From Hymenobacter nivis (GTDB taxonomy: Bacteria; Bacteroidota; Bacteroidia; Cytophagales; Hymenobacteraceae): a DNA stretch of 64,000 nucleotides. Below the pieces are notes generated by a model. That model made no database searches, was not told the origin of the DNA, and saw only the letters and a list, made by a program, of their open reading frames with translations. The stretch's first letter is position 1; each line of letters opens with the position of its first letter. The stretch lies in contig NZ_CP029145.1 in NCBI RefSeq assembly GCF_003149515.1, positions 4,774,001 to 4,838,000 of the forward strand. Direction: 5' to 3'. The position numbers and the translations under genes are program-made. Below are positions 51,958-61,232 of the stretch, piece by piece.

Positions 51958-54357
51958 TTAAAACTTGAAGTTGTACGTCACCGACGGGATGAGCGGGAAC
52001 AGCGACACCTGCTGGGCCCGGAAGCCGGTGATGCGGTCGGTGGTCTTGTCGCGTACGGTCTCGAAGTAGTCGAAGTAGGCGTTGCGGCGGTTGGTGGAGT
52101 TGTACACGCTGAAGGTGAAGTCACGCTCGCCGCCGCGCTGCGTGGGCCGCAGCTTGTACACCAAGCCCAGGTCGAGGCGCGAGTAGGGGATGAGGCGGAA
52201 TGTGTTGCGGTCGGGGTAGATGGGGATGGGGCGTGGGTCGGTGCCGCCAGTGGTATTACCCGTATTGGTGTTAACGTTGGCCCCGCTAATGTCCTGGAAG
52301 CCGAAGCGGCCCAGGGGCAGCGTGGTGAGGTTGCCGCTGGTGAAGATATAGCTGGCCGTGAAAGTGACGCGCGTGCTAAGTTGGTGCAGCACCACCACGG
52401 TCAGGTTGTGGCGTCGGTCGTAGTTGGGGTGGTAGTCCTGGCCGTTGTTCACGCCGGTGGTGCCGCGCTGGGGCCCGATGTTCAGCCAGGCCCAGGCCAG
52501 GGTGTAGCCAACCCAGCCGGTGGTTTTGCCGGTTTTTTTCTCTAAGTACAGCTCGTTGCCGTAGCTCCAGCTCTTGCCAAACAGGAACTCATTGTCTAGT
52601 TCGGGGTTCACAAACAGCTGGGCCCCGTCCTTGAAGTCAATCTGGTTTTTACCCCACTTGTAGTACAGCTCGTCGGTCAGCAAAAACTTGCCGCCGCCCA
52701 GCAAAAAGCTCACTCCCGTGCTCACCTGCTGCGAGCGCTGCGGCATAACAGACAGCCGCGACGGGTACCAGATGTCCGTCGGCAACGTAGCCCCCGAGTT
52801 GGTTACGAGGTGCACGTACTGGTACATCAGCGCGTAGCTGGCCTTCAGTGAGATGTTGTCGCTGAGGGAGTAGCGGGTGGAGAGGCGCGGCTCCAGGCCG
52901 GCGTAGTTGTTGGTGCCGCTGTGCCAGGCCGAAAGGCGCAGGCCGGCGTCGATTTGCAGCTTGTCGGTGGCCCGGAAGTTGTCGCCCACGTACAGGGCCC
53001 CCTCGTTGGCGGTGTAGCCCACGTCGGCCCCGAAGTTTACCGAGCCGTCGCTCGAGCCTGCCTGCAAACGGCCCACCCCAAAGCGGTGCGCCGTGGCCGC
53101 CGCCCCAAATTTGATGGCGTGGCGGTCATTGGGCGTATACTCAAAATCGGTACGCAAGGCGTAGTCGCGGATGGACGAGCCCAGGTTGAACGTGAACTGG
53201 TCGAGCTTATTGGTCAGGTTGTACTGGTAGTCGGTCACGGTGGCCGTGGTATTCACCAGCAGCCGTGGGTTGAACACGTGGTTCCAGCGCAGCGTGGCTA
53301 GCGTGTTGCCCCAGTCGAAGTTGAAATTGAAGCCGTTGGTGGCCCCTGAGAAGCCAAACTTGTCGCGTCCCAAGTAGGCGCTCAGGTACACGTTGTCTTT
53401 GGGCCCCAGGGTGTAGTTGGCCTTGAAGTTGAGGTCGTAGAAGTAGTAGTCGGGGATGGGCGTGAAGTTATCTTTATTCGCGTTGGCCCGGTTGTAGGCG
53501 CGGGTGAAAATGTCGAAATATGTGCGCCGCCCCGACACAATAAATGAGCCCTTTCCCTTGTTGATGGGCCCCTCGAGGGTGAGGCGCGACGAAATCAGCC
53601 CTAGCCCGCCCGTCACGTGGTAGTTCTGGCGGTCGCCCTCGCGCAGCTTCACGTCCACTACCGACGACAAGCGCCCCCCATACTGCGCCGGGAAGCCGGC
53701 CTTGTACAGGTCCACGCTCTGCACGGCGTCGGAGTTGAACACCGAAAACAGGCCGAATAAGTGGCTGGGGTTGTACACCGTGGCGTTGTCGACCAGAAAT
53801 AGGTTTTGGTCGGCCGAGCCGCCGCGCACAAACAAGCCGCTAGTGCCCTCGCCGCCGGACTGCACGCCGGGTTTGAGCTGCAGGGTTTTTAAAATATCGA
53901 CCTCGCCGAACAGCGCCGGCAGCAGCTTGGCCTCGCGGATGCTGAGGTGCTCGACGCCCATTTGCGGGGTTTTGAGCTTCTGCTCCAGGGTTTGGGTGCC
54001 CTGCACCACCACCTCGTCCAGCGCGTTTTCACTCGGCGTGAGTGGGTACACGAAGCGCTGGTTGCGGGTCAGGTTCACGTCGCTGGTCAGCGATTCATAG
54101 CCCACGAACGCCACCACTACCTGGTAGCGCCCGGCCGGTAGCGTCAGGCGGAACTGGCCCAGCGAGTCGGCGGCTGTGCCCGTGTTCAGGGCGGGTACAG
54201 CCACGCTGGCCCCGGGCAGCGCCTCGCCGCCGGCGGCGCGCACCGTGCCGCTTAGTGTGAAGGTGGCTTGCGCGTTAACTGCTGTGCTAAACAACAGTAT
54301 AACAATAACTAACAGTAGCGCTTGCCAGCGGCGCGTATCCAGGGTAATTAATTGCAT
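51958..54357 (-). CDS. TonB-dependent receptor with carboxypeptidase-like N-terminal domain
   Basis: 799 residues from ATG 54357. Signal peptide (LLLVIVILLFSTAVNAQ), CarboxypepD_reg-like beta-sandwich (TLSGTVRAAGGEALPGASVAV; YQVVVAFVGYESLTSDV), plug domain (EVVVQGTQTLEQ; GLFVRGGSADQNLFLVDNAT; VDLYKAGFPAQYGGRLSSVVDV) and a 22-strand barrel ending in aromatic SVTYNFKF. It imports a substrate across the outer membrane using TonB energy; no SusD is nearby, but a DUF4249 lipoprotein follows. TACCTTTG at 54378-54385 supports the start. Substrate unknown. Confidence 0.95.
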   Translation of the reverse strand: MQLITLDTRRWQALLLVIVILLFSTAVNAQATFTLSGTVRAAGGEALPGASVAVPALNTGTAADSLGQFRLTLPAGRYQVVVAFVGYESLTSDVNLTRNQRFVYPLTPSENALDEVVVQGTQTLEQKLKTPQMGVEHLSIREAKLLPALFGEVDILKTLQLKPGVQSGGEGTSGLFVRGGSADQNLFLVDNATVYNPSHLFGLFSVFNSDAVQSVDLYKAGFPAQYGGRLSSVVDVKLREGDRQNYHVTGGLGLISSRLTLEGPINKGKGSFIVSGRRTYFDIFTRAYNRANANKDNFTPIPDYYFYDLNFKANYTLGPKDNVYLSAYLGRDKFGFSGATNGFNFNFDWGNTLATLRWNHVFNPRLLVNTTATVTDYQYNLTNKLDQFTFNLGSSIRDYALRTDFEYTPNDRHAIKFGAAATAHRFGVGRLQAGSSDGSVNFGADVGYTANEGALYVGDNFRATDKLQIDAGLRLSAWHSGTNNYAGLEPRLSTRYSLSDNISLKASYALMYQYVHLVTNSGATLPTDIWYPSRLSVMPQRSQQVSTGVSFLLGGGKFLLTDELYYKWGKNQIDFKDGAQLFVNPELDNEFLFGKSWSYGNELYLEKKTGKTTGWVGYTLAWAWLNIGPQRGTTGVNNGQDYHPNYDRRHNLTVVVLHQLSTRVTFTASYIFTSGNLTTLPLGRFGFQDISGANVNTNTGNTTGGTDPRPIPIYPDRNTFRLIPYSRLDLGLVYKLRPTQRGGERDFTFSVYNSTNRRNAYFDYFETVRDKTTDRITGFRAQQVSLFPLIPSVTYNFKF

Positions 54358-54377
54358 AGACGACGGGTAAGGCGTAG

Positions 54378-54385
54378 CAAAGGTA
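54378..54385 (-). promoter_or_regulatory. -7 element (TACCTTTG) for the TonB-dependent receptor
   Basis: An exact TAnnTTTG match 20 bases before the ATG at 54357, implying transcription of the receptor-DUF4249 pair from here. Confidence 0.55.
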
Positions 54386-54438
54386 CGCCGCCCCAACGCC
54401 AGCCGGCCCCAACTAGTGTGCCGCCGCCGGCAATTATA

Positions 54439-54550
54439 GGGCTTACGCGCTTTGAGCATTATATCATTGATTGGCAATAGCTTACGTTTTAAGTCAACAA
54501 AACTTATTATATTGAAAATCAACATTTTATTAATAAAAGCGCGCAAGCCC
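54439..54550. mobile_element. candidate MITE with 15-base terminal inverted repeats and TA duplications
   Basis: GGGCTTACGCGCTTT (54439-54453) and AAAGCGCGCAAGCCC (54536-54550) are inverted with one mismatch; TA flanks each outer end (54437-54438 and 54551-54552). The 82-base interior is strongly AT-rich and noncoding. The form is that of a non-autonomous element moved by a TA-targeting transposase such as an IS630 relative. The ends differ from the IS630 copy at 61832-62869. Confidence 0.6.
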
Positions 54551-54568
54551 TAAATTAGTTAAAAGCTG

Positions 54569-54880
54569 TTAGCTGGTCACAAAAGGCCCCACGGCGCGGG
54601 CCAGCTCGGCGGCGGGCACGGCCCCAGCCTGCCGCCACACCGGTTGCCCCTGGCGGAACAGAATCAGCGTCGGGATGCTCTGCACGCGGTACTGCTGGGC
54701 CACGGCGGGGTTCTTGTCCACGTCAATTTTGATGACGCGCAGCTTACCCTGGTGCTGGGCGGCAAACTGCTGGAGGATGGGGGCCATCGTTTTGCACGGG
54801 CCGCACCAGTCGGCATAGAAGTCGACCAGCACGGGCATGCCGGGGCTATCGATGAGTTCGGCGAAGGACTTGCGGGGCAT
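54569..54880 (-). CDS. trxA: thioredoxin
   Basis: 103 residues, typical length. Active site FYADWCGPCKTMAP (Cys26, Cys29) and the cis-Pro loop RVQSIPTLILFRQGQ. It reduces protein disulphides in the cytoplasm. No signal peptide. The gene sits between the candidate MITE and a small exported protein, not with a partner reductase. Confidence 0.96.
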   Translation of the reverse strand: MPRKSFAELIDSPGMPVLVDFYADWCGPCKTMAPILQQFAAQHQGKLRVIKIDVDKNPAVAQQYRVQSIPTLILFRQGQPVWRQAGAVPAAELARAVGPFVTS

Positions 54881-54939
54881 GGCGGGACCGGTTAGCGGTA
54901 ATTAGGGCCCCAGCAGCGGGGCGTTGGGCCTTCAACGAA

Positions 54940-54966
54940 AAAAGCCCGGCGGCCGCCGGGCTTTTG
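54940..54966 (-). terminator. Rho-independent terminator (minus strand)
   Basis: AAAAGCCCGGCGGCCGCCGGGCTTTT, a near-continuous palindrome, lies 35 bases after the stop of the small exported protein gene (55001). Confidence 0.85.
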
Positions 54967-55000
54967 GTAACAGCAACGAAAAGAATGGCGCGGCCGGGCG

Positions 55001-55456
55001 CTAAGGCCGTTCTTTTTGCACCACGGTCACGTCGTTGCCCACCTCGGGTAGGGCAAAGTGGCCGCCCACGGCCCGCTTGCCCTTTACCAGGCACTCCCAG
55101 GTGTAGCGGCCGGGGGTGGCGGGGGCTGCTTGGCCGGTGCTGGCCTTAAAATAATCGACCGACGAGCCTTCGCTGGGGAACAGCACGTCGACGCCGTTCT
55201 GGCCCTTTTCGATGGCCCGCACCAGCTGGTAGTCTTTGCCGGTATCCTCGTTGTGCACTACGAACGTGGCCGTATAGGGCCCCAGCTGGCCGTACTTGTC
55301 GAGTACGCCGAGCGTGACGTGGGCCGTGGTGCTCACCATCCAGGTTTGGGCGCGGACCGGCGCCGGGGCGGCCATCCACAGTAGGGCCAGGGTCCCCAGT
55401 ACCCAGCTCCAGCGAACGGTGGAAAATACTGATTGCGAGTAGTGTATAGGCTTCAT
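55001..55456 (-). CDS. small exported hypothetical protein
   Basis: 151 residues. A cleavable signal or anchor (WVLGTLALLWMAAPAPVRAQ) precedes a beta-rich domain of about 115 residues with GVLDKYGQLGPYTATFVVHNED and GRYTWECLVKGKRAVGGHFALP. A single Cys is present. No family recognised. It has its own terminator, and 55457-55633 upstream contains an AT-rich stretch but no other gene. Confidence 0.7.
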   Translation of the reverse strand: MKPIHYSQSVFSTVRWSWVLGTLALLWMAAPAPVRAQTWMVSTTAHVTLGVLDKYGQLGPYTATFVVHNEDTGKDYQLVRAIEKGQNGVDVLFPSEGSSVDYFKASTGQAAPATPGRYTWECLVKGKRAVGGHFALPEVGNDVTVVQKERP

Positions 55457-55633
55457 ATAGCTTAAATAAGAAAAAATTGTAAGAAGGGATGAATGAGGAT
55501 TTAGCTAAAAATTGGGGCTTGGCGGTTCTGGCCCAAGGTAAGAATTTTTGTTAAAATTCCTAAGAACGCGGCAACTCAGCGGCGGCCGGTGGGGTTTATT
55601 TCCCGCCGGCCGCTCTTGCGCCGGTCTGTGCCC

Positions 55634-55960
55634 ATGCCCCGCCGCCGCGTTTCGCTGCCTGCTCCCTGGCTCCCGGTTCCGGGGCCCTCCGCCCCGCGCT
55701 GCGGCCTGTGCGAGCGTGCGGTGCAGGCCACCTCGCGCCACCACCTGGTGCCCCGCGAAGAAGGCGGCCGCCACGGCCCCACCGTCGATTTGTGCCAGCC
55801 CTGCCACAGCAGCGTGCACCGCTTCCTTAGCAACCGGGCCCTGGCCCGGACCTACGCCACGGTGGCGGCCCTGCGCGCCGCTGAGGAGCTCCAAACCTAT
55901 CTGCGCTGGGTGAAGAAGCAGCGCGTCGAGCGCATCACTAACCGCCGGGGGCGAGTGTAG
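55634..55960 (+). CDS. small HNH-type zinc protein
   Basis: 108 residues from ATG 55634. Cys pairs and His pattern: CGLCERAVQATSRHHLVPRE, then VDLCQPCHSSVHRFLSN, as in HNH nucleases of the ribosomal or phage-like CxxC...HH...CxxCH kind. The rest is basic and helical (TYLRWVKKQRVERITNRRGR). HNH domains cut DNA or RNA, but many such stand-alone proteins are uncharacterised. A DUF6687-like gene begins 17 bases later in the same direction. Confidence 0.82.
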   Translation: MPRRRVSLPAPWLPVPGPSAPRCGLCERAVQATSRHHLVPREEGGRHGPTVDLCQPCHSSVHRFLSNRALARTYATVAALRAAEELQTYLRWVKKQRVERITNRRGRV

Positions 55961-55965
55961 GGCCC

Positions 55966-55973
55966 CACCTTTG
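55966..55973 (+). promoter_or_regulatory. -7-like element (CACCTTTG), four bases before the DUF6687-like gene
   Basis: One mismatch from TAnnTTTG, with the four-base gap to ATG 55978 that recurs in this window. The gene could have its own promoter as well as reading from the HNH gene. Confidence 0.45.
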
Positions 55974-55977
55974 CGCC

Positions 55978-57039
55978 ATGAACCGCTACTTCGTACCCTT
56001 CGCCGCCGTGCGGCAGCAACCAACCATTGTTGTGGACAGCGTGGGCCTGGGCGCAGCCCTCACCCTGGCGCACTGGCGCGGCGCCGCCACTCCGGGGGCC
56101 CTGCGCGACGACACCAGCGCCGGCTCGGCCCTGCGCGCCCTGCACCACCCCGAAACGCCCGGGCTCGCCGCGCAAGCCGTGACGGCCAACCACTTCGACG
56201 TTGATGGCTTCGTGGGCGTGTGGGCCCTGCTGTACCCGGCGTTGGCCTTGCGCCACGAGCAGCTGCTGCGCCTGGTGGCCACGTTAGGCGATTTTCGGGA
56301 GCTGGACTGGGTTAATCCGCTGGCCGATGCAGCGTTGCAGCTGGTGTGCTGGCTGAACGCTGAGGAAAAAGCGCGCTTCTACGAGCCCTTTGGGGCCCCC
56401 GCCCGGAAGCGGCGCGAAGACGAGGCTTCGGCCGAGAAATTCGCCTGGTTTCTGCCGCGCTTCGCCGAAATCCTGGAAAATCCCGAAGCCGGCCGCGCCG
56501 CCTGGGGCCCCGAATACGCCCGCGTTAAAGCAGCCGTGGCCGTGGCCCAGGATGATGGTACGCAGCGGGTTAGCCACGCCGATGTGGGCCTGGCGGTCAT
56601 TCGTACGCCCGGGCCGCTGCCGTACTACGCGCTGTTTGGGCCCACGGCGGGCTTCGACTGGGTGCTGAGCCTTTACGACGGCCAGCGCTACGAGCTGGAG
56701 TGCAAGTACACCACTTGGATTGACCTGGAAAGCCGCCCCACGCTGCCGCGCCTGGCGCTGGGGCCCCTGGCCGCCCGCCTCAACGGGCTGGAAACCAGCG
56801 GCCGCATCTGGGTAGCCGACGGGCCCACCGATACCGGGCCGCTGCTGCGCCTGGCGGGCCCCCGTAAGCTCAGCAAAGCCCAGCGCTACGCCGACCCCGA
56901 CGGCCGTCCGATTTACACCTCGTCGCTCGCCCCAGCGGCAGTGGAGCAGGAAGTGCTGGCGTTTCTGCGTGCCGGCTACGCCAATATTCAGCCCAAAAAA
57001 TACTGGACCTGGACCGAGGTGAAAGCCATCAGGGCATAG
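55978..57039 (+). CDS. DUF6687-like protein of unknown function
   Basis: 353 residues, no signal peptide or membrane segment. The N-terminal half contains AVTANHFDVDGFVGVWALL, a His/Asp-rich pattern reminiscent of DHH-type phosphoesterase active sites. The C-terminal half has YELECKYTTWIDLESRPTLPR and ends in KKYWTWTEVKAIRA. I recall the DUF6687 label for proteins like this in Hymenobacter but cannot verify it. Position next to the HNH gene suggests a joint unit. Function is unknown; a metal-dependent hydrolase is a hypothesis from the HFDVDG motif only. Confidence 0.75.
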   Translation: MNRYFVPFAAVRQQPTIVVDSVGLGAALTLAHWRGAATPGALRDDTSAGSALRALHHPETPGLAAQAVTANHFDVDGFVGVWALLYPALALRHEQLLRLVATLGDFRELDWVNPLADAALQLVCWLNAEEKARFYEPFGAPARKRREDEASAEKFAWFLPRFAEILENPEAGRAAWGPEYARVKAAVAVAQDDGTQRVSHADVGLAVIRTPGPLPYYALFGPTAGFDWVLSLYDGQRYELECKYTTWIDLESRPTLPRLALGPLAARLNGLETSGRIWVADGPTDTGPLLRLAGPRKLSKAQRYADPDGRPIYTSSLAPAAVEQEVLAFLRAGYANIQPKKYWTWTEVKAIRA

Positions 57040-57075
57040 AAGCTACAGAGTTGTTTTCGAATAAAAGCCGTACAA

Positions 57076-57118
57076 AACAGAACGTCATGCAACGCGCAGC
57101 GAAGCATAACGTTCTGTT
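57076..57118 (+). terminator. hairpin after the DUF6687-like gene, repeat-derived
   Basis: AACAGAACG and CGTTCTGTT with inner CATGC/GCAT; followed by a short T-rich stretch. The loop wording CGCAGCGAAGCAT links it to the intergenic repeat family. Confidence 0.6.
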
Positions 57119-57205
57119 CTTTTTCTGATTCAGGAACAAATTTTGTGAGCCCGTGCGGCTGAACGCCAGGGGCCCCAGGCGTGGGCCCGCCGCGGCCGCA
57201 TTGCC

Positions 57206-60200
57206 TCACGCTTCGCACGAAGTTTCGGTGCCCATCACGTCCACCACGCGCACGGTGCTGGTGCCGCCCGCACCGGGCTGAATGCGGATTTGGGTGCCGA
57301 TGCGGTCCTTTAGGTCGGCCACGTGCGAGATGATGCCAATCATTTTGCCCGAGTGCTGGAGGCGCTCCAGCGCATCGAGGGCCGTGTTCAGCGCGTCGGG
57401 GTCAAGCGTGCCGAAGCCCTCGTCGATAAACAGCGACTCGATGCGGGCCTTGTGGCCGGCCAACTCGCTCAGGCCCAAGGCTAAGGCCAGGCTCACCAAG
57501 AAGCTTTCGCCGCCCGAGAGCGAGGCCATCGGGCGCACCGTGTCGGCCTGGTCGTGGTCGATGATTTGCAGCTCCAGGTTGCGGTTCGGCGTTTTGAGGA
57601 TGGTGTAGCGGCCCGTGAGCTGGCGCAGGCGCAGGTTGGCCAGCCGCGCCAAGTGGCTCAGCGTGAGGCCCTGGGCAAACTGGCTGAACTTGTCGCCCTT
57701 GGCTGAGCCAATCTGCTCGCTCAAATCCTGCCAGCGCTGCTCCTCCAACTGCCGCTGCTGCAAGGCGCGCAGGCCGTCGGCTAGCAGCAGGCGTGCCGCA
57801 TCGTCCTGGCTCAGCTGGTTGCTGATGGCCCCCAGCTGCTGCTGCAAAATATCGTCGGCCTTGTTCAGCTCCGCCAGCTGTCGATCCAATTCGGGGCCGG
57901 TATGGGGCGTGAGACCGGCCTCGGCGTGATGGCCCAGCTCGGCAGTGAGGTCGGCGAGGCGGCGGGTGGCGGCGGTCTGGGCCACTAGGTGGTCGTGGCG
58001 GCGCTGGTGCAGGCGCTCGGCCTCAGCAGCGGGCAGCAGCAGGGCCCGGGCTTCGGCTGCGTCGTGGAAGCCGGCCGTTGCCAGGGCTGCGGCCAGCTCG
58101 GTTTGGCGGGCGTTGTGGGCGGCGCGGTGTTCAGTCAGCTGGGCGTTCAGCGTGCGTTGGGCAGCCTGCTTGATGGCCAGGTTCTGCTGCTGCTGGCCTC
58201 GGTGACTAAAGGCCAGCTGCTTAGCCTCGTCCAGCTGCTGAGTAGCTTGGTGCAGCTGCTCGGCGTCGGCAGCGGGGTCGGAGCCGGCGTAGAGAGCAAG
58301 CCGGTCGGTCCGTAGCTGGTCGAGAAGTTGCTGCTCGGCGGCCAAGGCCTGGGCGGTGGCCCGGAGCGTGGCTTGGGCCAGGGCCAAAGTGGCGGCACGG
58401 TCGGTTTGCCGGTCCCGAAGGGTGGCCGCCTTGTGCTGCAAATCGGTCAGGCTTTGGGCCTGGGCTAAATATTCGTTGGCCCGCTCCTCCAGCGTAACCC
58501 GCACTCCACTATAAGGCTGCCCCGCGGTGGGCAGCCGCAAGCTGTGCGGCACCAGCAGCCCCTGGATGACCGCCCGGTAGTTGTCGGCTTGCTCCCAGAA
58601 ATTGGCTAGCCCCGCGGCCACGGGCCCCAGGCTCTGCTGCGCTTTTTGCTGCCGCTCGGTGGCGCGCTGGGCTTCTTCCTGTGCTTGCTTGATGACCGCG
58701 CCCGCGGCGGTATGGTCGGCGCGCAGCTGCGCCAGCTGCTCGGTGAGGACAACGAGGCGGCGGCGGGCGGCTCCGGTTGTGGCCTGGGCGGCGGCGGTAT
58801 CGTCCAGCAAATGCTGCACGGCGGCGAGGTCGGCCAGGTCGGGGAGGGGCGGCGCGAGGGCAGCCGCCAGTTCGGTGGCTTGGCGGCGGGCAAGTTCGGC
58901 GGCGGCGGTGGTTTCGTCGTGGCGGGCCCGCCGCTGCTGCTGCTCGGTGCGGCGGCGCACCAAGTCCTGCCCAGTTCGGGTCAGCTCTGCGCTCAGGTGC
59001 GCCAGGGCCTGCTTTTGCGCCTCCACACGCACCTCATACTCGTTGGCATCGGCCGCGAAATCGGCCCCAAAAGTGTGTTCCAACGCGCCGCACAGCGGGC
59101 AGGGCTGGTCGGTTTGCAGCTGCTGGCGGTGGGCGTTGAGGTCGGCCAGGGCCTGTTGGGCGCGCAGTTCGCGCTGGTAGCTGTCGAGCAGGCGCTGGCC
59201 GTCGCCCTGGCGTTCGGTGAGGTGCGCGAAAGCTGTTTCGGCCAGATCCCGGGTTGTTTCTTCCTGGGCGTGCTCCTGGTGCAGGCCCTGGGCGCGGGCC
59301 GCGTGGTCGTGGGCGGCTTGGGCCAGGGGCAGCAGGCGTTGCACCAGTTGCAGGCGGGCGGTGAGGTCGGCGTCGTGCTGGGCCAGGGCGTCGGCGTCGG
59401 TGCCACGCAGCAGCTCGGTCACTTCGTCGCGGCTGGGCCGGCCTTGCTCCACCAGGGCTTGCTGGGTTTGCCGGGCCCCAGCGCCGGCCTGCTCGTGGCG
59501 CTTGTGGTCGGCCGTAGCCTCGGCCAGCTGCTGGAGATGAGCTTGCTGCTGGGCTTCGAGTGTGGCCAATTCGGTATTCACCGACTCCAAGTCACTAATC
59601 TGGGCACCGATTTCGATTAACTCATCTTTTAGCTGGGCTTCGTGGTTGTGGGCCAGTAGCCAGGCTTCCGAGGCGGTTTGCTGCTGGCCCAGCGCGGCCA
59701 AGTCGTGGGTTTGCGTTTTTTGCCAAGCGGCTTGCTCGACCTCGTGCGCCGCCTGGTTATGGTCGTGGGCCGTATGGTTTTTCGTCAGCCGCTGCTGCGC
59801 TGAAGCAATTTCGGCGTCCTGCTGCCGGGCCGCTTGCAGCACGGGCCGTAGCTGGTCTTCAGTGGTGAGCGCAGCGGTGTGGCTATCGGCGGCAGCGCTG
59901 TAGCGCGCTTCGGCCTCTTGGGTAGCCTGGGCCAGCAGGGGCAAGGCCTGGTCCAGGGCTTCGAGCTGCGCCACATCGCGGTTCAATTCCTGCTCTGCGG
60001 CGGCGGCCAAAGCCAATGGGGCCCCCAGGTTAGTAGCGCGGAGGTGGCCGTCAAGCCGAGCGGAATCAGGCCGGAGTAACTCCTCGGTGCGGCGCAAATC
60101 TTCGGTTTCGCTGGTAGTTTTGTACAGTTGCCGCTCTAACTGGTCCAGAATGGCGCGCCAAGTGAGGAAGATTGTCAGCTCATGCTGCTCTTCATAGTGG

Positions 60201-60925
60201 CCTTCGGCTTCCTCGTGCAGGCGGTCGAGCTGGGTTTCCAGGGCCCCACGCTCGTCGTCGGGCAGCAGGCGGGTGGCTTCGAGCTGGGCGCGTAGAAGCT
60301 TGGTTTGCAGTTCTTCTGCCTTGGCTTTTTCAAACGCCGCCACCGAAAGCCGCGAGTAGATGCCCACGTTAGTCATCTTTTCGAGCAGTGCGCTACGCTC
60401 TTTCTCCGGCGCGTGCAGGAAGCGCGCAAACTTGCCCTGGCTCAGCAGCACCGATTGCTCGAACTGCCCAAAATCGAGGCCCGACAGCTCGCCCACTTTG
60501 GCCGGAACTGCTTCCTTGCCGCTGACGATGGCTTCGTTGGATGGGCTCATTACCAGCGACATGGCATCCTGGCCGAGGCCGCCCTTGTCGTCGCCGCGCA
60601 CCTTGCGCTTCACTTCCCAGCGCGAGCGGTAGCGCACGCGGGCCACGGCGCCGGTGTCGGCGTCGGTTTCGTGCACCTCAAACTCCACCTCCGAAAACGC
60701 GAACGCCGCGTGGCGGCTCACCATCTCGCCCACCTGGCGGTCGTGGCGCGGCACGCGGCCGTAGAGGCCCACGGCGATGGCGTCGAGCAGCGTGCTTTTG
60801 CCCGCCCCGGTGGGCCCCGTGATGGCAAACAAGCCCGTGTCGGCCAGCGGCGCGGCGTCGAAACGGATGAGGTAGGGGCCCGGCAGCGAATTGAGGTTGG
60901 CGAAGCGGACGCTGATAATTTTCAT
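57206..60925 (-). CDS. sbcC: DNA-end processing ATPase SbcC
   Basis: 1239 residues from ATG 60925, somewhat longer than E. coli SbcC. Walker A AITGPTGAGKSTLLDAI (Lys43), very long coiled coils on both sides of a zinc hook CPLC (about residues 608-611), the ABC signature SLSGGESFLVSLALALGLSELAG near 1134, and Walker B IESLFIDEGFGTLD. With SbcD it forms a Mre11-Rad50 type nuclease that trims hairpins and protein-blocked ends. sbcD lies upstream but two kilobases away, separated by an IS630 copy and a small gene; TACCTTCG at 60952-60959 suggests its own promoter. Confidence 0.97.
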   Translation of the reverse strand: MKIISVRFANLNSLPGPYLIRFDAAPLADTGLFAITGPTGAGKSTLLDAIAVGLYGRVPRHDRQVGEMVSRHAAFAFSEVEFEVHETDADTGAVARVRYRSRWEVKRKVRGDDKGGLGQDAMSLVMSPSNEAIVSGKEAVPAKVGELSGLDFGQFEQSVLLSQGKFARFLHAPEKERSALLEKMTNVGIYSRLSVAAFEKAKAEELQTKLLRAQLEATRLLPDDERGALETQLDRLHEEAEGHYEEQHELTIFLTWRAILDQLERQLYKTTSETEDLRRTEELLRPDSARLDGHLRATNLGAPLALAAAAEQELNRDVAQLEALDQALPLLAQATQEAEARYSAAADSHTAALTTEDQLRPVLQAARQQDAEIASAQQRLTKNHTAHDHNQAAHEVEQAAWQKTQTHDLAALGQQQTASEAWLLAHNHEAQLKDELIEIGAQISDLESVNTELATLEAQQQAHLQQLAEATADHKRHEQAGAGARQTQQALVEQGRPSRDEVTELLRGTDADALAQHDADLTARLQLVQRLLPLAQAAHDHAARAQGLHQEHAQEETTRDLAETAFAHLTERQGDGQRLLDSYQRELRAQQALADLNAHRQQLQTDQPCPLCGALEHTFGADFAADANEYEVRVEAQKQALAHLSAELTRTGQDLVRRRTEQQQRRARHDETTAAAELARRQATELAAALAPPLPDLADLAAVQHLLDDTAAAQATTGAARRRLVVLTEQLAQLRADHTAAGAVIKQAQEEAQRATERQQKAQQSLGPVAAGLANFWEQADNYRAVIQGLLVPHSLRLPTAGQPYSGVRVTLEERANEYLAQAQSLTDLQHKAATLRDRQTDRAATLALAQATLRATAQALAAEQQLLDQLRTDRLALYAGSDPAADAEQLHQATQQLDEAKQLAFSHRGQQQQNLAIKQAAQRTLNAQLTEHRAAHNARQTELAAALATAGFHDAAEARALLLPAAEAERLHQRRHDHLVAQTAATRRLADLTAELGHHAEAGLTPHTGPELDRQLAELNKADDILQQQLGAISNQLSQDDAARLLLADGLRALQQRQLEEQRWQDLSEQIGSAKGDKFSQFAQGLTLSHLARLANLRLRQLTGRYTILKTPNRNLELQIIDHDQADTVRPMASLSGGESFLVSLALALGLSELAGHKARIESLFIDEGFGTLDPDALNTALDALERLQHSGKMIGIISHVADLKDRIGTQIRIQPGAGGTSTVRVVDVMGTETSCEA

Positions 60926-61232
60926 GCTAACAAATTTCCCACAAGACACCCCGAAGGTACGGCGGGCGCTGGGCCCCGGCCCGGCCCGAAAAGGCAAACG
61001 GAGGGCGTTGGGTCCCGTGGCGGGGCCCCTGCCGTGCTGCCAGCCCCGCCGCTGCGGGCGGCAAGGCCGTGGGCAGAATGAGGGCCCTGGGCGGCAACGG
61101 GGGCCGGCATGGCGGGCGCCGCGCGGCGACGGCTAAAAAAAAGGGAAGGCAGGTAACCGCTGTTCATTACAACAAAAAAGCTGCCGCTGGGCCACGTAAT
61201 GCGGCTCAGCGGCGGCTGACTGGTGCGGGGCC
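60926..61232. other. gene-free stretch upstream of sbcC
   Basis: 307 bases, very GC-rich, with TACCTTCG (60952-60959, minus) as probable sbcC -7 element and, at its right end, the terminator of the small exported protein. No coding frame with protein character was seen. Confidence 0.5.
61174..61222 (-). terminator. terminator of the small exported protein gene
   Basis: On the minus strand AGCCGCCGCTGAGCC pairs with GGCCCAGCGGCAGCT (few mismatches) and is followed by six T. It lies about 10 bases after the stop at 61233. Confidence 0.7.
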
